From positions 1 through 64,000 of the forward strand of contig NZ_JAJKFT010000010.1 in the NCBI RefSeq assembly GCF_020966755.1: DNA of 64,000 bases, in the 5' to 3' direction. The notes below the pieces were generated by a model that saw nothing but the letters and a program-made list of their open reading frames with translations, had not been told where the DNA came from and did no database searches. The translations under genes were made by a program, and so were the position numbers. Origin of the DNA: Blastopirellula sediminis. Its GTDB lineage: Bacteria > Planctomycetota > Planctomycetia > Pirellulales > Pirellulaceae. Positions 17,784 to 26,258 of this stretch are shown here, in pieces (position 1 is the first letter of the stretch; each line of letters opens with the position of its first letter).

Positions 17784-19883
17784 ATGATCTCGTTATCTCC
17801 GCGAATTTACTTTGTTTTGCTCCTCCTGTTCGCCTTGTTGCATGGGGGCTGCAGTTGTAATTCCGCCGAAAGTCGCTTGGCCTCGATTAGCCTGCGACGT
17901 TCGGATGACGACGAAGACCAGCCGACGCCGCCTCCGGCTCAAACGCCGCCGCCCGTCCAACCAGCGGCGACTCCTCCTCCCGCGCAACCTGCAGCAGTTC
18001 CTGCGACTCCTCCCCCAAGCGCAGCTCCCAATACGCCGGCAGCCACTCCAACTCCAACGCCGAATCCCAATCCTCCGGCGATGCCTGCCGAAACGGCCCC
18101 TCCGGTAAATCCAAAATTTGCGTCACGTCGCGAGCGAATTGAGCAACTGGCGGAGAATCCTCCGGCCGACAAAGCCGAAGAAGCGCGGACCAAGCTTGAA
18201 ATCATCGGCGAAGCCTTGGCCGACATGATCGTCGACAAGGCGGAGATTCCCTCGGCGGTTCGCAAAGATTCGCGAGGCAACACGCTGCTCGGTTGGCGAG
18301 TCGAACTCCTCCCGTATCTGGGCTACGAAGATCTGTACGCCGAATTCGCCGTCGACAAGCCGTGGAACGATAAACAAAACCTGGCGCTCGCCAAGAAGAT
18401 CCCGCCGGTTTACCAATCGCCGGAGCGCCAGGACGAAGCGACCAACTTCTTAATGGCCTTTGGTCCGACGTGCGCCGCCCGAGCGTCGTCTCCCACCGGA
18501 CTGGACGCGGTCGGCCGCCGATCGCTCGCCACGATTCCGCTGATCGTCGAAGCGGACGATGCGATGTCGGTCAGCTGGGTCAAACCGTTTGACCTCGAAT
18601 TCAATCCCGCCGCTCCTCGTGAAGGGATGGGGGAACTCCGGGGTGGATCGATTTTCGTCGTTACCGCCGACGGCAAAGCGCACAAGGTTCCCGCCTCCGT
18701 CACGCCGACCGAGATGACTGATTTCTTTGTGCTGGCGAATGGATTCGACATTCGCAAAGTCGCCGTCGCCCAGTCGCAGCCGCAACCGGAAAATGTCGCC
18801 GCCAGCGCAACTGCGCCGGCCGACAATCAGATCGCTGCGAACATTCCAGCCAAAATGACTCCCAGCCCGTCGCCGGCTGCGGTCGAACCTGGTCCCGCGC
18901 TGGGCGGAGCGCAGCCTGCCCAAACGACGCCCGGGGTTGGCAAACTGCCGATTCCTGATCCCAAGCTGACCGAAGAGGCCGAAATGCGCATTCGCGAGAT
19001 TTTCGCGAATGAGTTTCGGGGCGCTGATTCCGAAAACCGCCGCGCTGATCTGGCGAAGACTCTCGTCGACGCCGGCAAAAATCTTGGCGACGATCCGGTT
19101 CAGCAGTTCGCGATGTATTCGCTGGCCTATCAAATGGCCCAGAAGGGCAAATCCCCGGTGACTGCGAAGGACGCCTTTGACCGTTTGAACAGTCAATTTG
19201 AGTTCGACACGGTCAATCAACAGTTGCAACTGTTGCGATTCTCGGCCGAGTACGTCTCGCGCATCCCGCAAGATCGCAAAGAGGATTTCAAGCAGTTGGC
19301 GATCAAAATCTGGCAAGTGTCGTACGATCGCAATAACTTCAAAGCGGTCGACGAACTCTTCACGATCATCGAAACGTTCGCTCGCTCGCAAAACGATGCG
19401 GCGATGATGCAGCGTATTACCGGCCTGCGGGAAGATGTTTCGGAGGCTCGCAAGGTCTACGCCGACATCGAATCGCAGTTCCTATCGCTCGAACGTCCCT
19501 CGTTCAATCCGGAAGGGAACTTGCTGGTCGGACGCTATCTCTGTTTCCATCGCAACCAATGGCAACAGGGAATTCCCTTCCTGGCGAAGTCGAGCAATCA
19601 GAAGTTGAAAGACGCCGCTCTGCTCGAGTTGGAATCGCCGACCACTCCCACGCTGCAAGCCGAAATCGGCGACATGTGGTGGGAATCGGTGACCGGCTTC
19701 CCCCCGGTCGAAAAGAAGCGAATCCAACGTCGCGCCGCTCAGTGGTACCAGTCAGCCATCGCTGGCTTGCCCAACAACATCGAACGAATCAAAGTCCAGC
19801 GGAACCTCGACGAGTACAAGAAACTCTATCCCGGCGAGCCGATCCCGCCGCTCGCTCCGACGCTCGGCACGGCCAGTCGATAG
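17784..19883 (+). CDS. DUF1559-containing lipoprotein with proline-rich linkers
   Basis: A 699-residue surface or periplasmic protein of unknown role. The start at 17784 gives a signal peptide ending in a lipobox-like LLHGGCSCN, so it is probably lipid-anchored. Residues about 45-110 form a Pro/Thr/Ala/Gln linker. Residues about 125-330 resemble the C-terminal DUF1559 module of planctomycete proteins (LLGWRVELLPYLGYEDLYAE, then DKPWNDKQN). A second Pro/Ala-rich linker lies near 345-405. The rest is helical and repeats-like (AMYSLAYQMAQKGKS, AAQWYQSAIAGLPNN), similar in character to TPR proteins. DUF1559 proteins usually carry a prepilin-like N-terminus; here a lipobox replaces it. The function is unknown. 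Confidence 0.7.
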   Translation: MISLSPRIYFVLLLLFALLHGGCSCNSAESRLASISLRRSDDDEDQPTPPPAQTPPPVQPAATPPPAQPAAVPATPPPSAAPNTPAATPTPTPNPNPPAMPAETAPPVNPKFASRRERIEQLAENPPADKAEEARTKLEIIGEALADMIVDKAEIPSAVRKDSRGNTLLGWRVELLPYLGYEDLYAEFAVDKPWNDKQNLALAKKIPPVYQSPERQDEATNFLMAFGPTCAARASSPTGLDAVGRRSLATIPLIVEADDAMSVSWVKPFDLEFNPAAPREGMGELRGGSIFVVTADGKAHKVPASVTPTEMTDFFVLANGFDIRKVAVAQSQPQPENVAASATAPADNQIAANIPAKMTPSPSPAAVEPGPALGGAQPAQTTPGVGKLPIPDPKLTEEAEMRIREIFANEFRGADSENRRADLAKTLVDAGKNLGDDPVQQFAMYSLAYQMAQKGKSPVTAKDAFDRLNSQFEFDTVNQQLQLLRFSAEYVSRIPQDRKEDFKQLAIKIWQVSYDRNNFKAVDELFTIIETFARSQNDAAMMQRITGLREDVSEARKVYADIESQFLSLERPSFNPEGNLLVGRYLCFHRNQWQQGIPFLAKSSNQKLKDAALLELESPTTPTLQAEIGDMWWESVTGFPPVEKKRIQRRAAQWYQSAIAGLPNNIERIKVQRNLDEYKKLYPGEPIPPLAPTLGTASR

Positions 19884-19905
19884 TGAGGGTAGCTGACTGC
19901 TCGGT

Positions 19906-20994
19906 CTAGTAGGGAGGAAGTAGTCGTCGGAATCCATACCCGACGACCAGCGTCAGAAACGCAAGGTTTCTCGGCAGTTCTTTCCACCAGGGAAGTTGCG
20001 GCGGTATGTCCGTGGCGCCAGTTTCGACGCTGTCGGCCAAAGCTCCCCCTAGCTCTTTCATCCACCGCGTCGTGCGCGGCCAGTCTCGCAGCCCGGCAAT
20101 CCACTCCGGTGGGATTCCCGCCGTGCCGGTTCTCGCTCCCACGATACCGCCGACAATCGCCGCCGTAGTATCGGCGTCTCCTCCGCAGCGGATCATCGTT
20201 TGGACCGCATTGCGGTAGTCGTTGGGAAAAGAAAGCCATACGTGCAATGCCGCCGGAACCGTATGGTAGACGTAACCGCTGACTCCCTTGCCAAGATCTC
20301 GCGAATCTAAAAAGTCCGTGGTCGATTCGCCCGCTTCGACGCTAGCGATCACTTTGGCGACCAAGTCAATCAGTTCTTCCGCAGGCTCGTCCGCAATCGT
20401 CTCGGTCAATCGCTGAAAAAAACGCTGCGGGGAAAGCTCCTGATCTTGCCACGAGAGGTTCGTCGCCAGGGCGATCGCCCACGCTCCGAATTCCGCCTTT
20501 GGATCGGTGTGCGTGACACGGGTAGAGACACGTACGAACTCGCGTAACTGATCCAAATCGCGAATCGCCGCCCCCAGAATCGGAGCCCGCATCGCCGGGC
20601 CATTCCCCGCGGAAAATATCCCGCTGCGCTGCGGAGAAACGCCAACCATCAACCTCGCGCAGGCGATGATGGTGGCCCGCCCAGTCCCAGCCGGAAGCAA
20701 GATCCCCCAGCGTTTTAGCCGCCGGGCGAAGTCCGGTAGAAAGCGGTCAACGTCGGTCCCTTGCGCGATCAGCGACTGGGCAACTATGCAGTTGTGCTCG
20801 GTATCGTCCGAAATCAAACCGATTCCGGGGATCAGGCGATAGCGATCTGGTTCGCCGAACAGTCGCTCTCCGCGGAGACGAGAAAGATTTTCGTAGGGGA
20901 GCCCCAACGCGTCTCCGACTGCGACGCCCAACAGGGTTCCGAGAATCGCGTCCCTTTGCGAGGGTGAATTCTCCGAGATCTCCCGGTCGCTCAT
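19906..20994 (-). CDS. ADP-ribosylglycohydrolase family protein
   Basis: Member of the DraG/ADP-ribosylhydrolase family that removes ADP-ribose from proteins or small molecules using a binuclear Mg site. The start at 20994 gives MSDREISENSPSQRDAILGT and 362 residues. Metal ligands are visible in GLISDDTEHN and GGDADTTAAIVGG; GVAVGDALGLPYE is the N-terminal family motif. A hydrophobic C-terminal segment (LAFLTLVVGYGFRRL) could be a membrane anchor. The gene overlaps the end of the upstream LptF/G-type permease by four bases (ATGA), which implies translational coupling. The target is unknown. Confidence 0.85.
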   Translation of the reverse strand: MSDREISENSPSQRDAILGTLLGVAVGDALGLPYENLSRLRGERLFGEPDRYRLIPGIGLISDDTEHNCIVAQSLIAQGTDVDRFLPDFARRLKRWGILLPAGTGRATIIACARLMVGVSPQRSGIFSAGNGPAMRAPILGAAIRDLDQLREFVRVSTRVTHTDPKAEFGAWAIALATNLSWQDQELSPQRFFQRLTETIADEPAEELIDLVAKVIASVEAGESTTDFLDSRDLGKGVSGYVYHTVPAALHVWLSFPNDYRNAVQTMIRCGGDADTTAAIVGGIVGARTGTAGIPPEWIAGLRDWPRTTRWMKELGGALADSVETGATDIPPQLPWWKELPRNLAFLTLVVGYGFRRLLPPY

Positions 20995-22142
20995 GCCCGC
21001 ATCGATTCCGACATGTAAGTCGCGAACGGCACGAAGATCATCAGCGGAAACCAGGCCGCCAGCGCCGGGCTGATCATGTAGTTCGCTCCCATTCCGCGGC
21101 TGGCCATCGTGACGCCGAAGAACAGGATCACGACCACGCCGCACAAGCCGATCGCCACAAAGACGTTGCGGTTGTCGTTCTTCAGCACCAGCGGCAAACC
21201 GAGCAGCAGCAGCGTCATATCGAGAAACGGCTGCGTCAGCCGGCTATGGATCTCGACCCGAACGTCGGCGCCAAAGTCGAGCGAACGATTCCGCAGCGCC
21301 GAGACGAGCGCCCAAGTCGACGCACTGTTTCGCCACTCGCGACTCGCGGTCAGCTGTTCGAACGTCAGTTCGCTGATGACGAAGCACTGATTGGGCGCGA
21401 GCCACGAATAATCTTTCGGCATCATCACAAAGACGTTGTCGTCGCGGTCGAACAGCGACGAAACTTCGGCCAGGTTTTCCGGCTCGGTCACGTTATCGAG
21501 CAAGTAACCGCTCGGACGGTCCCCTTCGGCCGGCTTATAGAAGGCGTTATCGGCGTTCAACTTCGTGCCGACGCCCGGTTGCGAACGAGGGAGCCGAAAC
21601 TTGGGAGCTTCAATGCGCATCTCGTTGGCGAACGTATGATTGCCGCTGATCAGCACGTCGGTCAGGTTATCGTACTTCGGCTGCAGTTGCTTGGCCGATT
21701 CGCCAAGCCAATCCTGGGCGTTCCGGCTGAGCGCGTCGGAATATTCCGGCACCACAAACTCGCGATTTAGCGCCCCGAGCACCGCGATAAACGCCACCGC
21801 GATAATCACCGGGCGGACGATTCGCTCTTTGGTAATTCCGGCCGCCATCAGCGCGGTCATTTCGTTATGCCGCTGCAGCCAGGTGACCGTAAACATCGCG
21901 GCAATCAGCGTCAAAATGCCGCCGGTCATGTTGAAGAAGGTGAAAATCCGCGGCGTGTAGTATTCGATCAGAATCGGAAACGCGCCTCGTCCCGTTTGCT
22001 CACCATAGCGGAGGAACTCGTCCAAGTTGTTGAACGAATCGATCACCACATACAGCCCGGTGAAGCTGATGAAGAAGATCAGAAACGACTTGATGAACTG
22101 CACGAGCAGATAGCGGTCGATGATGCACACGGCCGGAACCAT
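20991..22142 (-). CDS. LptF/LptG family permease
   Basis: Inner-membrane permease of the YjgP/YjgQ family (383 residues). Two N-terminal helices (FIKSFLIFFISFTGLYVVID and ILTLIAAMFTVTWLQRHNEM) precede a periplasmic beta-jellyroll-like domain (about 140-290), and three or four further helices follow at the C-terminus (FLDMTLLLLGLPLVL, VFVAIGLCGVVVILFF). Family members extract lipopolysaccharide from the inner membrane together with LptB and LptC. Its presence fits a diderm envelope. Only one copy is seen, so which partner (F or G) it is cannot be told. It is followed, with a four-base overlap, by an ADP-ribosylglycohydrolase gene. Confidence 0.88.
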   Translation of the reverse strand: MVPAVCIIDRYLLVQFIKSFLIFFISFTGLYVVIDSFNNLDEFLRYGEQTGRGAFPILIEYYTPRIFTFFNMTGGILTLIAAMFTVTWLQRHNEMTALMAAGITKERIVRPVIIAVAFIAVLGALNREFVVPEYSDALSRNAQDWLGESAKQLQPKYDNLTDVLISGNHTFANEMRIEAPKFRLPRSQPGVGTKLNADNAFYKPAEGDRPSGYLLDNVTEPENLAEVSSLFDRDDNVFVMMPKDYSWLAPNQCFVISELTFEQLTASREWRNSASTWALVSALRNRSLDFGADVRVEIHSRLTQPFLDMTLLLLGLPLVLKNDNRNVFVAIGLCGVVVILFFGVTMASRGMGANYMISPALAAWFPLMIFVPFATYMSESMRA

Positions 22143-22236
22143 CTCGACGGTGGTGACGAAAACAAAGCGGAAATCGCCAGAGGGTTATACCCGCCGCACG
22201 ATTTTTCCCAAAGGTGAATCGGGGACCCCATTCCCC

Positions 22237-22242
22237 TATACT
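22237..22242 (+). promoter_or_regulatory. candidate -10 box of a leaderless comF mRNA
   Basis: TATACT ends eight bases before the comF start codon at 22250, so transcription would begin at or next to the ATG. The -35 region at spacing 17 (GTGAAT) matches three of six consensus bases. No Shine-Dalgarno sequence is visible. Confidence 0.35.
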
Positions 22243-22249
22243 GGGCGGC

Positions 22250-23035
22250 ATGGCGACGCCGCACTCCCAAAACAACTGGAGAGAATTCACAAGCTGGGCA
22301 ATCTGGCCTTGGCGGCGTTTGCTATTACCTGCAGCCTGTCCACTTTGTCTCGCGGCGGTGGAATCGAATGCGGCAAGCGCGGTCGAATATTGCCGAGACT
22401 GTTGCGAACAACTCGTGAAAGACGCGCTGCGTTGTCGCCGTTGCGGCAATCGCTTGCCTCCCGCGGGTTTGGCGACCGACGCCGGATGTGACTTCTGTCG
22501 CGATATGCGACCGAAGTGGGATGGGGTGATCACCCTAGGGGATCACTCAGGCCTGCTGCAACAAGCGATTATCACGGCGAAACAAGCGAGTGGAGCTCCC
22601 GTTGCAGCGGCGATCGCCAATTTATTAGCGAGCAAAGTTGCCGAGACCGATTGGCTGGGAACAATTGATCTGGTCGTACCGACGCCGATTTATTGGCTGC
22701 GGCGGATTCGCCGCGGAATTAATCCGGCCGAACGGCTCGCCGCCGCGATCGCCAGGCGGCTAAATGTAAAGTTTTGTCCCCATGCGTTAAAAATCTCGCG
22801 AATGATGCGTAAGCAGTCGGAACTACGACTTGCCGCACGTCGGGCGAACGTCCGCGACGGATTTCGCGTGAAAACTCCCCATTTGTTGAGCGGCGCAAGC
22901 GTTTTGCTGGTCGACGACGTGATGACAAGCGGCGCGACGGCGGCGGAGATAACCGGTAAAATGCGAAAATGCGGCGCCGCTCGCGTAATCGTGGCGGTCG
23001 CCGCACGTGCGCCACGCGGCGAAACAGGAAACTAA
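22250..23035 (+). CDS. comF: ComF-family phosphoribosyltransferase-like protein
   Basis: ComF/GntX-type protein used in natural transformation, where it is thought to help single-stranded DNA uptake or processing. The start at 22250 gives 261 residues. An N-terminal double zinc ribbon carries CPLC (C30, C33), CRDC (C48, C51), CRRC (C62, C65) and CDFC (C80, C83). The C-terminal phosphoribosyltransferase fold has the PRPP loop VLLVDDVMTSGATAAE. It diverges from the LptF/G gene (about 107 bases between starts). Other competence genes are not in the window, so ability to transform cannot be concluded. Confidence 0.88.
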   Translation: MATPHSQNNWREFTSWAIWPWRRLLLPAACPLCLAAVESNAASAVEYCRDCCEQLVKDALRCRRCGNRLPPAGLATDAGCDFCRDMRPKWDGVITLGDHSGLLQQAIITAKQASGAPVAAAIANLLASKVAETDWLGTIDLVVPTPIYWLRRIRRGINPAERLAAAIARRLNVKFCPHALKISRMMRKQSELRLAARRANVRDGFRVKTPHLLSGASVLLVDDVMTSGATAAEITGKMRKCGAARVIVAVAARAPRGETGN

Positions 23036-23120
23036 CGTTTCCGGATCACTCGACCACCCGCGGACGGTCGAAGAATCTCGTGCAGTACCGCGCACTGCTA
23101 GCAACCCCCTGCGGTCAGAT

Positions 23121-24113
23121 ATGAATTCCGAAGAGCAACCCAAAAAACCAAGCGGCATCCAGTCCTTCCGCCGCGCGCTGTTGCGCGGTCTTGGTCTGGT
23201 AGCGCCGCCGTTGTTGACGGTGTTGATCCTGATTTGGGTACTCAGCTCGGTCCAGAACTACGTGCTGACCCCGGTCGAGTCGACCGCGCGCTATTTCGTG
23301 GCGATGGCGATCCGCGACGTTCAGCGGACGATGCCCGACGCGCAGCCGGGTGACCAGACCGCGATGCTGAACAACGAGGTCTACCACAAGACCCCTAATG
23401 GCGACTGGATTCCGGAGTCGGTCTACAACCTGGTCAACGAAAACCTCCACGATCAGCCGCTCCCGTACTCCGGCGCGGCGTTTTATCAGGAATACGTCCA
23501 GCTCCGCTTTCTGCGGCGGCAAATCACCATTCCGGCCCTCCTCTGCATCTTCGTGCTGCTTCTCTACTTCACGGGGAAGTTCGTCGCGATTGGGGTCGGC
23601 CGGATGCTTTGGACCACGTCTGAGAAGCAGATCCTGCATCGGCTGCCGATCGTGCGCAACGTCTACACGTCGGTAAAGCAGGTAACCGACTTCCTGCTGA
23701 ACGAACGGGAACTGGAATTCACGCGGATTGTCGCCGTCGAATATCCGCGCAAGGGGATTTGGTCGCTCGGCTTCGTCACCAGCGAGAGTCTGCTCGACAT
23801 TCGCAGCGTCGCCAACGAACCGGTAATGACCGTTCTGATTCCGACTTCGCCGATGCCGGCGACCGGATTCACCGTAAACGTCAAGAAAAGCGAAACGGTC
23901 GATTTGAATATTACCCTCGACCAGGCGCTGCAATTTATCGTCAGCTGCGGCGTCGTGGTGCCGGAACATCAAATGACCCGCGAAACGGCCAATCGGATCG
24001 CTACGCAAATCGCCGAGGCCAAGCAGCACGAAGAGACCGAGAATAACGACGACGTTCCTCCGAACGGCGTCCACCAGCCAGTTGTTGAATCGCCCCCCTT
24101 CGCGCAAAAATAG
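23121..24113 (+). CDS. DUF502 family membrane protein
   Basis: A 330-residue protein of the DUF502 family, function unknown. The start at 23121 gives MNSEEQPKKPSGIQSFRRAL. Two membrane helices are evident: LVAPPLLTVLILIWVLSSV near residues 24-42 and ITIPALLCIFVLLLYFTGKF near 140-160, with about 95 polar residues between. The C-terminal half has the conserved IPIVRNVYTSVKQVTDFLL-like segment (LPIVRNVYTSVKQ) and VLIPTSPMPATGFTV. The family is present in many diderm bacteria and plants; no activity has been established. It overlaps the end of the comF frame region only by the longer upstream Met, which was not used. Confidence 0.82.
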   Translation: MNSEEQPKKPSGIQSFRRALLRGLGLVAPPLLTVLILIWVLSSVQNYVLTPVESTARYFVAMAIRDVQRTMPDAQPGDQTAMLNNEVYHKTPNGDWIPESVYNLVNENLHDQPLPYSGAAFYQEYVQLRFLRRQITIPALLCIFVLLLYFTGKFVAIGVGRMLWTTSEKQILHRLPIVRNVYTSVKQVTDFLLNERELEFTRIVAVEYPRKGIWSLGFVTSESLLDIRSVANEPVMTVLIPTSPMPATGFTVNVKKSETVDLNITLDQALQFIVSCGVVVPEHQMTRETANRIATQIAEAKQHEETENNDDVPPNGVHQPVVESPPFAQK

Positions 24114-24269
24114 ACCCCCACCTTTTGCGTCTCAGTCTCGCTAATTCTCGCCAATTGCGGTATTCTGTCGGGGGATACGCAAATCACGATATCAAGGGCG
24201 TCGTCCTGGAAAGGGCAAGTTTCCAGCGATGTCGCAATTCCATTGGGCCACCTAATCTCCTCGAGACAT

Positions 24270-25196
24270 ATGCCAGCAATTCGGATTGGAACGCGGGGCA
24301 GCCAGCTAGCACAGTGGCAAGCCAATTGGGTCGCCGATCAGCTCCGCACTGCCGGGGCCGTCGTCGAAATCATCCATATCGCAACGCAGGGGGACGTAAC
24401 GCAAGGTCCTCTCGACTCGATCGGCGGACGTGGAGTCTTCACGACCGAGATCCAAGCGGCTCTCCTCGACAATCGCATCGACGTTGCGGTTCATAGTCTG
24501 AAGGATCTGCCGACGGAACATGTCGCTGGTTTGCGACTCGCAGCGGTTCCTCATCGCGAAGCGGACGGCGACGTCCTGATCTCGCCGAAGGCGACTGACG
24601 TTCTGAGCCTTCCCCACGAAGCGATCGTCGGCACCGGCAGCATGCGTCGTAAGGCGCAACTGCTCCACCTCCGCCGCGATCTCCAGATTCGCGACATCCG
24701 GGGAAATCTCGACACGCGATTGCGCAAGCTGGATGATGGCCACTACGACGCGATCGTCCTGGCCGAAGCCGGTTTGCGCCGGCTCGAGTTGTACGAGCGT
24801 ATCCGCCACGTCATTCCCAAGACGCAGATGCTGCCGGCCGTCGGGCAAGGCGCCCTTGGTCTTGAGATTCGTGAGAACGACGCCGTCGCCGCCAACGTGC
24901 TAGCTGCGCTCAATCACGAGTCGTCCTACTTCTCCGTCCTCGCGGAACGCTCGATGCTTCGCAATCTACGGGGCGGATGTCTCGCGCCGGTTGGAGCATG
25001 GGGGCGAATTGACGGAGAGAAGCAATTGCTCCAACTCGACGGCGTCGTCGTCAGCGGCGACGGGCATCATAAGATCTCCGCTTCCGCGTGCGGACCGCCC
25101 AATCGCGCTGAAGATATCGGTCGCCAGGTCGCCGATCAATTGGCGATTCAAGGCGCCGAACGCCTGATCGCGTTCGCTCGCGCGACCGGCAGCTAG
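24270..25196 (+). CDS. hemC: hydroxymethylbilane synthase (porphobilinogen deaminase)
   Basis: Joins four porphobilinogen molecules to hydroxymethylbilane in tetrapyrrole synthesis. The start at 24270 gives MPAIRIGTRGSQLAQWQANW and 308 residues. The dipyrromethane cofactor cysteine is C237 in LRNLRGGCLAPVG. Catalytic and substrate residues are seen in VAVHSLKDLPTE, GTGSMRRKAQL and IRGNLDTRLRKL. Other heme genes are not adjacent, so the gene is isolated. It shares no obvious operon with the flagellar genes that begin about 260 bases later. Confidence 0.96.
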   Translation: MPAIRIGTRGSQLAQWQANWVADQLRTAGAVVEIIHIATQGDVTQGPLDSIGGRGVFTTEIQAALLDNRIDVAVHSLKDLPTEHVAGLRLAAVPHREADGDVLISPKATDVLSLPHEAIVGTGSMRRKAQLLHLRRDLQIRDIRGNLDTRLRKLDDGHYDAIVLAEAGLRRLELYERIRHVIPKTQMLPAVGQGALGLEIRENDAVAANVLAALNHESSYFSVLAERSMLRNLRGGCLAPVGAWGRIDGEKQLLQLDGVVVSGDGHHKISASACGPPNRAEDIGRQVADQLAIQGAERLIAFARATGS

Positions 25197-25391
25197 TTCG
25201 TCCGGCAAATCACGACGCTTTCGGCAACTCTTTCCGCTAGCGTCTAGCATCTCCTGCGACTCCGGCAATTTCTGCGCGTCCCGTTCGTTGCGTCTCCGCC
25301 AACCTCCGCGAAGAATCTGCACGCCGTATCTCTCTCTATTTACGGCACTTGCGACGTTCTCTCCGCGGATTCTCTTTCGCTGCGCACGTTT

Positions 25392-25407
25392 CGGCACACC
25401 CCTTGCT
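25392..25407 (+). promoter_or_regulatory. sigma-54 (RpoN) promoter for the flagellar rod operon
   Basis: CGGCACACCCCTTGCT matches the consensus TGGCACG-N4-TTGCW at all strongly conserved positions: GG at 25393-25394 and GC at 25405-25406 with exactly ten bases between. Transcription would begin near 25418, 37 bases before flgF. sigma-54 control of middle flagellar genes is established in many bacteria; an enhancer-binding regulator would be needed and is not in the window. Confidence 0.75.
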
Positions 25408-25454
25408 TTGATTGAGCGACGCCTGGGGGGGCGAATCATGGATGAAACGCATCA

Positions 25455-26222
25455 ATGCCATACGGCCTATACATCGCCGCAGAAGGCGCCCAAGCCCAAG
25501 CCCAACGGGTCGAAGTGCTCGCGAACAATATCGCGAACGTCGATACCGCCGGCTTTAAGCGCGATCTGGCTGTTCTCCAAGCTCGTTACGCCCAGGCGAT
25601 TGAAGACGGCAAAGCCTATCCGAACACCGGCTCGATCAACGATGTCGGCGGCGGCGTCTACGTCAGCGAAAAAGTTACCGACTACGCCCGCGGCGTTCTG
25701 AAGGGAACCAACGTTCCGACTGACCTCGCGATCGAAGGGGAAGGCTTTTTCCAAATCGACATCGACGGCCAGACCTATCTGACCCGCGCCGGCAACTTCA
25801 CTTTCACCGCCGAAGGAAACCTGGTTACCGCCTCGGGCAACCCGGTTCTCGATGCGGAAGGGGAACCGGTTCAAGTCGATCCAGAGGCGTTGGCCAACCA
25901 CATCGGCAACTACTTCGACACCAACGGCTTCGTCACCGTCGGCGGCGACGTCATTCCGCTGGCGATGGTGAAGCCCGCTTCGCTGAGCGACCTGGCCAAG
26001 TACGGCGACACCGCGTTCTATCCGCTCGCGGCGGTCGAGCCGCTGGAGTTGGAAGAACGTCAAACGCGTCCCGGCTTCCTGGAAGGCTCCGGAGTCAACT
26101 CGATCACCGAAATGATGACGATGATCGAAGCCCAACGCTCCTACGAAGCGAACGTCAACCTGATCAAGAATCATGATGAGATGCTCGGAAACCTGGTAAA
26201 CCGCGTTCTCCGCCAAGCCTAA
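25455..26222 (+). CDS. flgF: flagellar basal-body rod protein FlgF
   Basis: Proximal rod protein of the flagellar basal body, exported by the flagellar type III system. The 255 residues have the rod/hook N-terminal motif (VEVLANNIANVDTAGFKRD), the central GEGFFQIDIDGQTYLTRAGNF domain and the C-terminal helix (IEAQRSYEANVNLIKNHDEM). The family also includes FlgG and FlgE, but position directly before a clear FlgG and the shorter length support FlgF. First gene after the sigma-54 promoter; flgG follows after 36 bases. Confidence 0.9.
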   Translation: MPYGLYIAAEGAQAQAQRVEVLANNIANVDTAGFKRDLAVLQARYAQAIEDGKAYPNTGSINDVGGGVYVSEKVTDYARGVLKGTNVPTDLAIEGEGFFQIDIDGQTYLTRAGNFTFTAEGNLVTASGNPVLDAEGEPVQVDPEALANHIGNYFDTNGFVTVGGDVIPLAMVKPASLSDLAKYGDTAFYPLAAVEPLELEERQTRPGFLEGSGVNSITEMMTMIEAQRSYEANVNLIKNHDEMLGNLVNRVLRQA

Positions 26223-26258
26223 CCGCCGGCGTCCTTCCCCCTTGGATAAGTAAGAACC

